This document shows positions 44,235 through 53,900 of a stretch of 64,000 bases of DNA, one piece after another. The notes beneath the pieces are model-generated. The model had not been told where the DNA came from. It did not search any database and saw only the letters and a program-made list of their open reading frames with translations. Source of the stretch: Pseudonocardia sp. EC080619-01 (lineage in GTDB: Bacteria > Actinomycetota > Actinomycetes > Mycobacteriales > Pseudonocardiaceae). Where the stretch lies: contig NZ_CP012184.1 of assembly GCF_001420995.1 (NCBI RefSeq), positions 1 to 64,000 on the forward strand, written 5' to 3'. Position 1 is the stretch's first letter. Each line of letters starts with the position of its first letter. Position numbers and translations under genes: made by a program.

Positions 44235-44569
44235 GGCAGGACGACGGCGGCCGGCCCGTCCACGGTCAGCCAGGTGCGCGTCCCCCGCCCGGACGCCCGC
44301 ACCCCGTGGCCGAGGGAGAGCCGCAGCGGGCCGGCCGCCACGTCCCACGCCCAGGTGCGGGCGTCCTCGTCGGCCGTGGTCACCGCGAACGCGACCCGGG
44401 TGCCCAGGGGGCCGCGGACGTGGCCGGTGGAGCCCGCCCGGATCCGCGGGTCCGAGCAGTCGACGCCGACGATGTAGGGCGCCCACTCCGGCCAGCGGGC
44501 CGGGACGGCGTAGCGCTCCCACACCTCGTCGGCGGGCTGCGGTCCGCGGGCGTGCAGCGTCAGGCGCAT
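44180..44569 (-). CDS. SRPBCC-family small protein
   Basis: The 129-residue protein has a helix-grip fold pattern: LTLHARGPQPADEVWERYAVPARWPEWAPYI at the N-terminus, a beta-rich middle with GHVRGPLGTRVAFAVTTADE, and a C-terminal helix. It is a probable lipid or polyketide-type ligand binder of unknown role. The ATG at 44569 is the first start on this strand that fits the domain. It is convergent with the hydrolase gene. Confidence 0.75.
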   Translation of the reverse strand: MRLTLHARGPQPADEVWERYAVPARWPEWAPYIVGVDCSDPRIRAGSTGHVRGPLGTRVAFAVTTADEDARTWAWDVAAGPLRLSLGHGVRASGRGTRTWLTVDGPAAVVLPYAVPARVSLEMLVRRPA

Positions 44570-44656
44570 GCCCCGATCCTGACCCGGCGGGCGGTGCGGC
44601 GCAGCGGGAGCGGGCCCGGAGGCCGGGCCCGCCGCGCGGCCCGGCCGTCCCGCCCG

Positions 44657-44662
44657 TAACGT
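44657..44662 (+). promoter_or_regulatory. -10 box (TAACGT) of the lipoprotein gene
   Basis: TAACGT lies 7 nt before ATG 44670, a leaderless arrangement. Confidence 0.55.
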
Positions 44663-44669
44663 CCGTATC

Positions 44670-46097
44670 ATGCGGATCACGGCGCACGACCGGGCTCGGC
44701 GGCCCGGGCCCCCGACCCGTCCCTCCCGGCCGCTCCGGCACACCCGCCGCCGGCTCGCCGCACTCGCCTACCTCCCCGTCGTCGCTGTCGTCGCTGCCTG
44801 CGGCACCGGCCCGAACCCGGTCACCAACGCCGTGTCGGGCAGCGAGGCACCGGTCGGCGCGGCCGCGGCGGATCTGGTCCCGGCGCAGGTCGCGGTGCCG
44901 GACGGGATGGCGACCGGGCCGTTCGACCAGCCCCGCGAGGCACTGGTCCCGCAGGGCTGGACCATGTCGGTGTTCGCGCGCGTCCCGAACGCCCGGCTCG
45001 CCGCGTGGACGCCCGACGGGAACCTGCTGGTGTCGGTCCCGGACGAGGGCCGGGTCCTGCTCCTCGACCCCTCGGGTGGGCAGCGCCCCCTGCTGGAGGG
45101 CCTCACCCAGCCGCACGGGCTGGCGTTCTCCCCGGACGGCGCGACGCTCTACGTCGCCGAGTCGGACCGGGTCGCGTCCTGGTCCTACGCCGGCGGCGCG
45201 GCGACCGGCGAGCAGGTCGTCGCCGACGGCCTGCCCGACGCCAACAGCCCCGACCTGCGCGGTGCCTACGGCCACGAGCTGAAGTCCGTCGCGGCCGGTC
45301 CGGACGGCACGGTCTACGTGTCGATCGGCTCGACCGGGAACATCTCGGTGGAGGACCTCGACGCCACCCCGCCGCGGGCGTCGATCCTGCGGGTGCCGCC
45401 GGGTGGCGGGCCTGCCGAGCCGTTCGCCGTCGGCGTGCGGAACGGGACCGGGCTCGCGGTCGCGCCGGACGGCGCGGTGTGGTCGGCGGTCAACGGCCGC
45501 GACAACGTGCCCTACCCCTACGACCGGCCCTACGGCGACGCCACCGGTTCGTCGTTCGGCGAGGTGATCGACGAGTACGTGACCGCGCACCCGGCCGAGT
45601 CGCTCGCGAAGCTGACGCCGGGCCGGAACCTCGGCTGGCCGTACTGCAACCCGGAACCCGACACCGATCCCGGGGTGCAGGGCAGCGCGCAGGACTTCAC
45701 CGACGTCCCGCAGGTCGCCGACGCCGAGATGAACCCGGGCGGCCGCGAGCTGGACTGCGCGTCGCTCGCACCGGTGGAGCAGGCGTTCCCGGCGCACTCG
45801 GCCCCGCTGGGCCTGGCCTTCACCTCCGCGGCGCTCCCCGCCCCGTTCGGCGGCGGCGCGCTGGCCGGCGTGCACGGGTCGTGGAACGCCGACCCGCCGC
45901 GGGCGCCCGAGGTCGCGTTCTTCCCCTACGCCGACGGCCGCATGGGACCGCAGCAGACGCTGGTCGGCGGGTTCCAGGACCCGTCGGGCGCGCGCTGGGG
46001 CCGCCCCGTCGCGGCCGTCACCGGCCCGGACGGCGCCGTCTACGTCACCGACGACGACGCCGGTGCCGTCTACCGCGTCGCCCCGCCCGGGCGCTGA
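44670..46097 (+). CDS. Glucose/sorbosone dehydrogenase-like lipoprotein (beta-propeller)
   Basis: The 475-residue protein has a long Arg-rich n-region, a hydrophobic stretch and a lipobox VVAACG near residue 44, so it is probably a membrane-anchored lipoprotein facing outward. The rest is a PQQ-dependent sugar-dehydrogenase-type beta-propeller: QPHGLAFSPDGATLYVAESDRVASW, GHELKSVAAGPDGTVYVSIGSTGN, VGVRNGTGLAVAPDGAVWSAVNGRDN, GRNLGWPYCNPEPDTDPG, and GVHGSWNADPPRAPEVAFFPY. Substrate and PQQ use are unproven. Leaderless ATG at 44670. Confidence 0.86.
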   Translation: MRITAHDRARRPGPPTRPSRPLRHTRRRLAALAYLPVVAVVAACGTGPNPVTNAVSGSEAPVGAAAADLVPAQVAVPDGMATGPFDQPREALVPQGWTMSVFARVPNARLAAWTPDGNLLVSVPDEGRVLLLDPSGGQRPLLEGLTQPHGLAFSPDGATLYVAESDRVASWSYAGGAATGEQVVADGLPDANSPDLRGAYGHELKSVAAGPDGTVYVSIGSTGNISVEDLDATPPRASILRVPPGGGPAEPFAVGVRNGTGLAVAPDGAVWSAVNGRDNVPYPYDRPYGDATGSSFGEVIDEYVTAHPAESLAKLTPGRNLGWPYCNPEPDTDPGVQGSAQDFTDVPQVADAEMNPGGRELDCASLAPVEQAFPAHSAPLGLAFTSAALPAPFGGGALAGVHGSWNADPPRAPEVAFFPYADGRMGPQQTLVGGFQDPSGARWGRPVAAVTGPDGAVYVTDDDAGAVYRVAPPGR

Positions 46098-46153
46098 GGC
46101 CGGGTACCGTCGCGAGGGGCGTCGGCACCGGCCCGGGGCCGGGAGGGGTACCG

Positions 46154-47197
46154 ATGCGGATCGTGGACTGGGCGGACGAGAGCGACGGCGGACCGGCCGT
46201 CGTCCTGCTCGACCAGCGGGCGCTGCCGCACCACACCACCCACCTGCACCTGACCACCGTCGACGGCGTGATCGACGCCGTCCGCTCGCTCGCGGTGCGG
46301 GGAGCCCCGAGCCTGGGGCTGGCGGGTGCGTTCGGCGTCGCGCTGGCCGCCCACGTGCACGGGACCGCCACCCCGGTCGCCGTCGCCGCCGTACGGGCCG
46401 CGGCCGAGCGGATCGCGACGGCCCGGCCGACCGCGGTGCCGCTCTCGCTCGGGGTCCGGCGGGCACTGGGCGCGCTCGACGGCGGACCCGCCGCGGTGCT
46501 GGCCGAGGCGCGCGCGGCCGCCGACGACAACGCCCGCACCAACGCGGCCGCGGCCGGCCGCGCCGCCGACCTGCTGCAGGAGCGGTGCCCGGACCGGCCG
46601 CTCCGCGCCCTGACCGTCTGCAACACCGGACCGCTCGCCACCGGCGCCGTCGGCACCGCCCTCGGCGCGATCCTGCGGCTGCACGAGCGCGGCGCGCTCG
46701 CCGAGGTGCTGGCCTGCGAGACGCGGCCGCTGCTGCAGGGCGCCCGGCTGACGGTCTGGGAGCTCGCGCGGGCCGGGGTGCCGCACCGGCTGTGCGTCGA
46801 CTCCGCCGGGCCCGCCGCGATCGCTGGCGGCCTCGTCGACGTCGTGCTCGCCGGGGCCGACCGGATCGCCGCGAACGGCGACGTCGCGAACAAGATCGGC
46901 ACCTACATGCTGGCCTGCGCCGCGGCCCGCTCCGGTGTCCCGTTCGTGGTCGTGGCGCCGGAGGAGACCGTCGACCCGGGGACCCCGACCGGCGACGGGA
47001 TCGTCGTCGAGGAGCGCGACGCCGCCGAGGTCCGCGAGCACGGCGGGGCGCTGGTCACGCTGCCCGGCACCCCCGTCTACAACCCGGCGTTCGACGTGAC
47101 CCCGCACGACCTCGTGACGGCGGTGGTCACCGAGTCCCGGGTGTGGTCGCCCGCACCCGCCGCTTCTGCGCTGCGAACCGCCGTACCGCCTCGCTGA
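46154..47197 (+). CDS. mtnA: S-methyl-5-thioribose-1-phosphate isomerase
   Basis: MtnA isomerises 5-methylthioribose-1-phosphate to methylthioribulose-1-phosphate; it also acts on 5-deoxyribose-1-phosphate. The 347 residues match the family. Signatures are SLAVRGAPSLGLAGAFGVAL, the catalytic Cys region TVCNTGPLATGAVGTALG, ACETRPLLQGARLTVWEL, and the catalytic Asp in VLAGADRIAANGDVANKIGTYMLA. GGGAGG lies 8 nt before ATG 46154. The convergent neighbour is a class II aldolase, pointing to an MtnA-aldolase salvage of 5-deoxy or methylthio sugars rather than the full methionine salvage pathway. Confidence 0.92.
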   Translation: MRIVDWADESDGGPAVVLLDQRALPHHTTHLHLTTVDGVIDAVRSLAVRGAPSLGLAGAFGVALAAHVHGTATPVAVAAVRAAAERIATARPTAVPLSLGVRRALGALDGGPAAVLAEARAAADDNARTNAAAAGRAADLLQERCPDRPLRALTVCNTGPLATGAVGTALGAILRLHERGALAEVLACETRPLLQGARLTVWELARAGVPHRLCVDSAGPAAIAGGLVDVVLAGADRIAANGDVANKIGTYMLACAAARSGVPFVVVAPEETVDPGTPTGDGIVVEERDAAEVREHGGALVTLPGTPVYNPAFDVTPHDLVTAVVTESRVWSPAPAASALRTAVPPR

Positions 47198-47819
47198 TCT
47201 CCGCGGCGGACAGCAGCCGGGGCTCGCCGGCGGCGCGGGCGCGCAGCCACACCTCGCAGAGCCACTCGAGCTGGCGGGCACCGTCGTAGGCGGCGCCGAG
47301 CGTGTCGCCGAGGACGAGCGTGCCGTGGTTGCCGAGCACGACCGCGGTGGAGTCCCCCAGGGCGGCGACGGCGTTCGCGACGAGCTCGTCGCTGCCGAAC
47401 GGCGCGTACCCGGCGACCCGTACCGACCCGCCGAACATGGCGAGCTGGTAGTGCACCGGGGGGACCTCGTCCACGAGCAGCGACGTCGCGACGGCCGCCG
47501 GCGAGTGGGTGTGCACGACCGCGGTGGTGCCGGGGCGGGCGTGCGCGGCCAGGTGCAGCGCGAGCTCGCTGGTCGGCTCGCGGTCCCCGGCGGCGACCGT
47601 GCCGGCGTCGTCGACCAGCACGACGTCGGACGGGGTCATCGTCTCGTAGTCCACCCCGGACGGTGTGACGGCGATCAGGTCACCGGTCCGCAGCGACAGG
47701 TTGCCCGACGTGCCGACGACCAGGCCGTCGCGCACCATCCGGCGCGACCAGGTGCAGAGGGACTCGCGGGCGGCGGTGTGATCGGCCGGGGAGGGATGCG
47801 GGGTCACGGCGTCCAGCAT
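47127..47819 (-). CDS. Class II aldolase/adducin-family protein (possible deoxy-pentulose-1-phosphate aldolase)
   Basis: The 230-residue zinc aldolase-fold protein has VGTSGNLSLRTGDLIAVTPSGVDY (phosphate binding), SELALHLAAHARPGTTAVVHTHSPAAVA (catalytic Glu and zinc His pair) and VVLGNHGTLVLG (third His). Family members include fuculose-1-phosphate aldolase, MtnB dehydratase and Ald2. Overlapping mtnA by 71 bp at the 3' end, it probably processes MtnA's product; Ald2-type cleavage to DHAP plus an aldehyde is favoured because no other mtn gene is present, but MtnB is possible. ATG 47819 or GTG 47804 may be the start. Confidence 0.83.
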   Translation of the reverse strand: MLDAVTPHPSPADHTAARESLCTWSRRMVRDGLVVGTSGNLSLRTGDLIAVTPSGVDYETMTPSDVVLVDDAGTVAAGDREPTSELALHLAAHARPGTTAVVHTHSPAAVATSLLVDEVPPVHYQLAMFGGSVRVAGYAPFGSDELVANAVAALGDSTAVVLGNHGTLVLGDTLGAAYDGARQLEWLCEVWLRARAAGEPRLLSAAEISEAVRRFAAQKRRVRATTPGTR

Positions 47820-47872
47820 GCCCGGCGGATCCGCCCTACCCGTGGGTAGCTCCGATCGTGCAGGATCGCGCC

Positions 47873-49537
47873 ATGGACGCCGATGTCATCGTGGTCGGGG
47901 CCGGGCTCGCCGGGCTGGTCGCCGCCGCCGAGATCGCCGACGCCGGGCGCTCGGTGATCGTGCTGGACCAGGAGCCGGAGCAGAACCTGGGGGGCCAGGC
48001 GTTCTGGTCGCTCGGCGGGCTGTTCCTGGTGGACACCCCCGAGCAGCGGCGCACCGGGATCCGGGACTCGGCCGACCTGGCGCTGTCGGACTGGCTGGGG
48101 TCGGCCGCGTTCGACCGGGGCGTCGACGACCCGTCCGGCGAGGACTTCTGGGCCCGCCAGTGGGCGACGGCCTACGTGCACTTCGCGGCCGGTGAGAAGC
48201 GGGCGTGGCTGCACGAGCAGGGGGTGCGGTGGCTGCCGGTCGTCGGCTGGGCCGAGCGCGGCGGGCACCTCGCCGACGGGCACGGCAACTCCGTACCCCG
48301 CTTCCACCTGACCTGGGGCACCGGGCCGGGTGTGCTGGAGCCGTTCGTCCGGCGGGTCCGCGCGCACGCCGACGCCGGCCGCATCACGCTGCGGTTCCGG
48401 CACCGGGTGGACGAGCTCGCCCTCACCGACGGGGTCGTCGAGGGGGTGCACGGCGCCGTGCTCGCCCCCGACGGCGCCGAGCGGGGCGCCGCGACCAACC
48501 GGGACGTGATCGGCGAGTTCACCGTCCGGGCGGGGGCGGTGCTCATCACCTCCGGCGGGATCGGCGGGGACCACGACCTCGTGCGGGCGAGCTGGCCCGA
48601 CCGGCTGGGGACGCCGCCGTCGCACATGGTGTCCGGGGTGCCCGCGCACGTCGACGGCCGCATGCTCGCGATCACCGGGCGCAGCGGCGGGCGGATCGTG
48701 AACTCCGACCGGATGTGGCACTACACCGAGGGCGTGCAGAACCACTCCCCGGTCTGGGAGAACCACGGCATCCGGATCATCCCCGGTCCGTCGTCGCTGT
48801 GGCTCGACGCCACCGGACGGCGGCTGCCGGCGCCGAACTTCCCCGGCTTCGACACCCTCGGCACCCTCGGGGCGCTGCGCGCGACGGGGTACGAGCACTC
48901 CTGGTTCGTCCTGACCCGGAAGATCATCGAGAAGGAGTTCGCGCTCTCCGGGTCCGAGCAGAACCCCGACGTCACCGGCAAGGACGTCCGCGCCACGCTC
49001 GGCCGGGTCCGGCCCGGGGCGGCCGCGCCGGTCGAGGCCTTCATGGAACGCGGGGCGGACTTCGTCGTCGCCGGCACCCTCGACGAGCTCGTCGCCGGGA
49101 TGAACCGCCTCACCGGCGGCACCCCCGAGCTCGACGTCGACGCGATCCGCCGCCAGGTGGTGGCCCGCGACCGGCAGATGGACCACGCCTTCACCAAGGA
49201 CCTGCAGGTCATGGCGATCCACAACGCGCGCCGCACGCTCGGTGAGAAGCTCGCCCGCACGGCGCCGCCGCACCGGCTGCTCGACCCGGCCGCCGGGCCG
49301 CTGATCGCCGTCCGGATGCACGTGCTCACCCGCAAGACCCTCGGCGGGCTGCAGACCGACCTGTCCGGCCGGGTGCTCGACGGCGGCGGCTCGCCGGTAC
49401 CGGGGCTGTGGGCGGCAGGCGAGGTCGCCGGGTTCGGCGGGGGCGGGGTGCACGGCTACCGGTCGCTGGAGGGGACGTTCCTCGGCGGCTGCCTGTTCTC
49501 CGGGCGCGAGGCGGGGCGGGCGATCGCGCTCGGGTAG
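47873..49537 (+). CDS. FAD-binding dehydrogenase (3-ketosteroid-dehydrogenase-like)
   Basis: The 554-residue flavoprotein belongs to the FAD_binding_2/KstD-like family. DVIVVGAGLAGLVAAAEIADAGRSVIVLDQEP is at the N-terminus, then QAFWSLGGLFLVDTPEQRRTGI, ITSGGIGGDHDLVRASWP near residue 230, and the C-terminal FAD segment GLQTDLSGRVLD, LWAAGEVAGFGGGGVHGYRSLEGTFLGGCLFSGREAG. It is probably a flavin dehydrogenase of cyclic ketones or steroids; the substrate is not defined. ATG 47873 is preferred; a GTG at 47858 with a weak -10 just upstream is possible. It is divergent from the aldolase. Confidence 0.85.
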   Translation: MDADVIVVGAGLAGLVAAAEIADAGRSVIVLDQEPEQNLGGQAFWSLGGLFLVDTPEQRRTGIRDSADLALSDWLGSAAFDRGVDDPSGEDFWARQWATAYVHFAAGEKRAWLHEQGVRWLPVVGWAERGGHLADGHGNSVPRFHLTWGTGPGVLEPFVRRVRAHADAGRITLRFRHRVDELALTDGVVEGVHGAVLAPDGAERGAATNRDVIGEFTVRAGAVLITSGGIGGDHDLVRASWPDRLGTPPSHMVSGVPAHVDGRMLAITGRSGGRIVNSDRMWHYTEGVQNHSPVWENHGIRIIPGPSSLWLDATGRRLPAPNFPGFDTLGTLGALRATGYEHSWFVLTRKIIEKEFALSGSEQNPDVTGKDVRATLGRVRPGAAAPVEAFMERGADFVVAGTLDELVAGMNRLTGGTPELDVDAIRRQVVARDRQMDHAFTKDLQVMAIHNARRTLGEKLARTAPPHRLLDPAAGPLIAVRMHVLTRKTLGGLQTDLSGRVLDGGGSPVPGLWAAGEVAGFGGGGVHGYRSLEGTFLGGCLFSGREAGRAIALG

Positions 49538-49711
49538 CCGGCGGCTCGACACCTCCGGGTGTCACCCGACCAGGTCGGCCGGCGTACGGCGGAGCGGCCC
49601 CGGGGTCAGACTCGACGGACCGGCCGCGGCCGGAGGCGGGCGACGGTCGCTCCCCGCGGTGCAGCCGATGCCACCGATCGCGCCCCTCCGGGCGCAGGAA
49701 GCAGGACCGCC

Positions 49712-50008
49712 GTGCAGAGTCTCGTCCGCGCCGTGACCGTCACCGTGCTCGTCCTCGGCCTCGGGGCCGCAGGTGCCGGGATCGCCGCCGCCCAGCCGGC
49801 CCCGCCCGACCCGCCGCTCACCCCGGCCGACGAGCGTGCGCAGCTCGCGTGCGTACAGCGCTACCTCGACCTGACGGCCCTGCCGCAGCAGGCGCTGCAG
49901 GACCCGGCCGCGTTCTCGCTGACCGTCGCCGACGCCGCGGAGAAGTGCCACGACGTCCGCGCCCCCGCGGCGCCCACGGTGCCCACGGCGCCGCTCCCGG
50001 CCGGCTGA
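49712..50008 (+). CDS. Small secreted protein
   Basis: The 98-residue protein has a Sec signal peptide of about 30 residues (VRAVTVTVLVLGLGAAGAGIAAAQP, cleavage after AAA). A Pro-rich mature region of about 70 residues carries two Cys (LACVQRY and EKCHD) that may form a disulfide. No family is recognised. GCAGGA precedes GTG 49712. Only 4 bp separate it from the convergent CBS-protein gene. Confidence 0.62.
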   Translation: MQSLVRAVTVTVLVLGLGAAGAGIAAAQPAPPDPPLTPADERAQLACVQRYLDLTALPQQALQDPAAFSLTVADAAEKCHDVRAPAAPTVPTAPLPAG

Positions 50009-50012
50009 GCGG

Positions 50013-50861
50013 TCAGAGCAGGTCGCTGCGGCTGATCACACCGACCAGGACGCCGTCGTCGTCGACGACCGGGATCACCCGGAAGCCGCGCTCGGCGAGC
50101 AGCTGCTCGGCGTCCGCCAGCGGGTCGCCGGGGTGCACGGTCTCGACGTCGTAGGTCATCACCCCGGCGACCGTGCTGGCCCGGGTCCGGCGCCCGCCGT
50201 AGGTGGACCCCGCCATCAGGTCGGCCTCGGAGACGACGCCGAGCAGCCGGTCGTCGTCGTCCACGACCGGGACGGCGGTGTACCGGTAGGACAGCAGCAC
50301 CTCGGCGGCCTCGTCGAGCGCGAGGCCGGGCGGGACCGCGACCAGCCCGCCGTCGGTCATGACGTCGGAGACCCGCAGCGAGGAGACCGGCCGCCCGCCG
50401 ACCCGGCCCGCGCCCCGGGGTGCCATCGCCTCGGGCAGCGGCCCGCTGATCCCGGCGCCGCCGAACAGGCGGGCCGCCTTCCGGAACATCCCGCCCTCGC
50501 GGCGGGCCCGCAGCAGGTCGCTGCGGGTGATCACCCCGAGCAGCCCGCCCCGCTGGACGACGGGGACCAGGCGCAGCTCGCCGTAGACCCGCATCCGGTG
50601 CGCCACGATGGACACCGAGGTGGTGGCCTGCACGGTCACGACCTGCTCGGTCATGGCGTCACCGACCGTCGCGTTCGGATCGTCCCGGTGCCGCAGGACG
50701 TCGACGAGGCTGATCACGCCGACCAGCGAGAACCGCCGGTCGACCACGGGCAGGGCGGAGAAGCGGGCCTCCGCCATCCGCTCCTGGGCGCGGGACAGGG
50801 GTGCGTCGGCCCACACGGTGACGACACGTTCGGTCATGACGTCCCGCGCTCGCAGCACCAT
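50013..50861 (-). CDS. Protein with four CBS domains
   Basis: The 282-residue protein consists of two Bateman modules. CBS motifs repeat as ARDVMTERVVTVWADAPLSRAQ, VGDAMTEQVVTVQATTSV, VSDVMTDGGLVAVPPGLALDEAAE and VAGVMTYDVETVHPGDPLADAEQ. Each is followed by LPVV/VPVV and a closing GVIS/GVIT/GVVS strand. CBS pairs bind adenine nucleotides, so an energy- or redox-sensing role is likely; no effector domain is attached. A TACGGT box lies 6 nt before ATG 50861, indicating a leaderless mRNA. Confidence 0.88.
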   Translation of the reverse strand: MVLRARDVMTERVVTVWADAPLSRAQERMAEARFSALPVVDRRFSLVGVISLVDVLRHRDDPNATVGDAMTEQVVTVQATTSVSIVAHRMRVYGELRLVPVVQRGGLLGVITRSDLLRARREGGMFRKAARLFGGAGISGPLPEAMAPRGAGRVGGRPVSSLRVSDVMTDGGLVAVPPGLALDEAAEVLLSYRYTAVPVVDDDDRLLGVVSEADLMAGSTYGGRRTRASTVAGVMTYDVETVHPGDPLADAEQLLAERGFRVIPVVDDDGVLVGVISRSDLL

Positions 50862-50867
50862 GCAACG

Positions 50868-50873
50868 ACCGTA
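50868..50873 (-). promoter_or_regulatory. -10 box (TACGGT) of the CBS gene
   Basis: On the minus strand TACGGT (50873-50868) is 6 nt upstream of the ATG. Confidence 0.5.
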
Positions 50874-50909
50874 ACCCCGGCGCGGGCCGCAGGGAGCGCC
50901 CGGCCCGGA

Positions 50910-53900
50910 TCAGCGGCGTTCGATGTGGCCGAACCGGTGCCGGGTGCGGCTGATCGCCTGCTCACGCAGGACGGTGAGCAGCTCGCGGCGCCCGTCGGCG
51001 AGCACCGGGGCGTCCACGATCGACGCCCCGGCCCCTGCCGCAGCGCCGCGCAGCGCGGCGGGCACCTCGCCGAGCGCGCGGATCCGCTCGCCGGGGACGG
51101 GTTCCAGGTGCTGCCCGTCGTGGACGCCGCCGGGCAGCGGACCGCCCGGGACGGCGGGCCCGTGCAGCCGGACCGGGACACCCGCCGTCGCCGCGGCGAG
51201 CAGCACCCGCAGGACGTCGGCGCGGGTGGTGCCGGCGCCCGCCCAGACGGTGAGCGCGGGCAGCGGCCGGTAGCGGAACACGTTCGACTCGGCGGCCAGA
51301 CCGGTCGGGTCGTGCTCCACGGCGAACTCGTCCCGCCAGGCGACGGCGTCCGACGCGGCCGCACGACGCAGCCGGTCCCGCTCCGCCGGGTCCAGGCCGG
51401 ACGCCGCGGCGAGCACCCGCCGGGCCGCCCGCCCGGGCGTCGCGTCCCCGGCATGCGCCTCGGCCGGGGCCGGCGCGGGGCCGTCGTGCCAGGTCCCGAA
51501 CTGGGCGACGTAGTTCGGCCCGCCCGGCTTCGCACCCGGGCCGAGCACCGACCCCTTCCACCCGCCGAACGACTGCCGCTGCACGACCGCGCCCGTGATG
51601 TGCCGGTTCACGTAGGCGTTGCCGACCTCGGCGCGGGCACACCAGTGCGCGATCTCGTCCTCGTCCAGGGAGTGGATGCCGCCGGTGAGACCGAAGCCGG
51701 TGCCGTTCTGGAACGCGATGGCCTCGTCGAGGTCGCGGGCCGCCATGAGGCCGAGCACCGGGCCGAAGCACTCGGTGCGGTGGAACCAGCTGCCCGGCGC
51801 CACCCAGGCCCGGACACCCGGGGACCACAGGCGCTCGCCGAGCCGCCGCGGCGCGACCAGCCACCGCTCCCCCGGCTCCAGCGTCGTCAGCGCACGGTGC
51901 AGCTTCTCCGACGGCTCGTCGACGAGCGGCCCCGTCGTCGAGCCGAGGTCGGTCCCGGGGCCGACGTGCAGGCTCCGGACGGCGTCGACGAGCTGGCGGC
52001 GCAGCCGTCGCCCCGTCGCCGAGCCGGTCGCGGCCGGGCCCACCAGGATCCCCAGCGAGGCCGCCGAGCACTTCTGCCCGGCGTGCCCGAACGCGGAGCG
52101 GACGAGATCGGCGACGGCCAGGTCCGGGTCGGCCGCCGGAGTGATCACCAGCGCGTTCTTGCCGCTGGTCTCGGCGACCAGGTTCAGGTCCGGCCGCCAC
52201 GAGCGGAAGAGGGCGGCCGTCTCGGACGCGCCGGTCAGGACCACCCGGTCGACCCCGGGGTGGGTGACCAGCCGCCGTCCCGCGTCGCCCTCGTCGGCCG
52301 GGAGCAGCTGCAGCGCGTCGGCCGGGACACCGCCGCGGTGCAGCGCGGCGACCCCGGCCTCGGCGCACGCCCGCACCTGCGGGGCGGGCTTGAGCAGGAC
52401 GGGCGCGCCCGCCGCCAGCGCCGCCAGGCAACCACCGAGCGGGATCGCGACCGGGAAGTTCCACGGCGGGGTCACCGCGACGACCCGGTCCGGGGTGAAG
52501 GGGGCACCGGCGAGCTCGGCGGCGCGCTCGGCGTAGTACGCGGCGAAGTCGACGGCCTCGGAGATCTCGGGGTCGGCCTCGGCGACGGTCTTGCCGCCCT
52601 CGGCGATCATGACGGCGAGCAGCGTCCCGCGGGCGGCGGCCAGTGCCCGTGCGGCGCGGCGCAGGACCGCGGCCCGCTCCGCGGCGGGCACGTCGCGCCA
52701 GCCGGAGGCCGCGGCCCGGCGCACGGCGGCGTCGACCTCGCCGGGGTCGGTGACGACCGGGACCCGCGGCACCGCGACCGCACCGCCGGCCGCGGTCGTG
52801 GCGGCGTGGCGGGCCCACACCCGGTTCGCGGGCAGGGACGGGTCGGTGTCGGGCTCGTTCCGGAAGCCCGGTGGGACGGGTGCGTCGCCCACCGGCCCGT
52901 CCTTCCCGACGGGGGCCTCCACCGTCCGGTCCTGGGTGCGGCGCGGGGTGTCGGCGACCGTGTCGCGGTCGCGGACCGAGGCGAGGAACCGGTCCCGGTA
53001 CGACGCCGGGCCGGCGTCCGGGGAGAACAGGGCGTAGAGGTAGCCCTCCGGCGACGCGTTCTCCTCGAGCCGCCGGACCAGGTACGACACCGCGGTGTCG
53101 AAGTCGCCGCGGTGCACGACGGGTGTGTAGAGCACCAGCTTCGACCCCGGCCCGGACTCCGGCAGGTCCCCCGCGACGGCGCGGGCGAACGCCGGGGCCA
53201 TGCCCTGCAGCATCTCCAGGTCGAGCTGGGCGCGGGCGCCGCGGGCGTCGGCCAGCTCGAGTGAGAGGGCCACGTGGTGCAGGTGGTGCGACGCGACGCC
53301 CAGGCGCAGCGGGTGCCGTCCCCCGGCCGCGGCGCCGCCCGGGACCCGGTGCCCGCCGATCGCGCAGTCGAGCAGCCGGACGTAGTTGGCGTCGACCTCG
53401 GCCTTCGTCCCGTACGGCGCCTGCGCCCAGTCGTGGACGCCGGCGTCGACCCGCTCCATGGCGAGGTTCGCGCCCTTCACGAGGCGCACCTTGACCGGTG
53501 CCCCGCCACCGGCGGCGCGGCGGGCCGCGAACTCCCCCAGCTCGTCGAGCGCGGCGACCGAGTCGGGCAGGTAGGCCTGCAGCACGATCCCGGCGGGCAG
53601 GTCGCGGAACTCCGGGCGGGACAGCAGCGTCGTGAACAGCGCGACGGTCAGGTGGAGGTCCTTGTACTCCTCCATGTCGAGGTTCACGAAGACGCCGTGG
53701 TCGCGGGCCGCGCGGTACAGCGGAAGCAGCCGCTGCACGAGCCGGTCCCGGCTCCCCTCCAGGTCCCACGGGACCAGCTGGGACGCGACCGACGACGCCT
53801 TCACCGACACGTGGTCGACACCCGGGCGGCGCAGCAGGGCGATGGTCCGCTCGAGGCGCCGGTCGGCCTCGGCCTCGCCGAGCACCGCCTCGCCGAGCAG

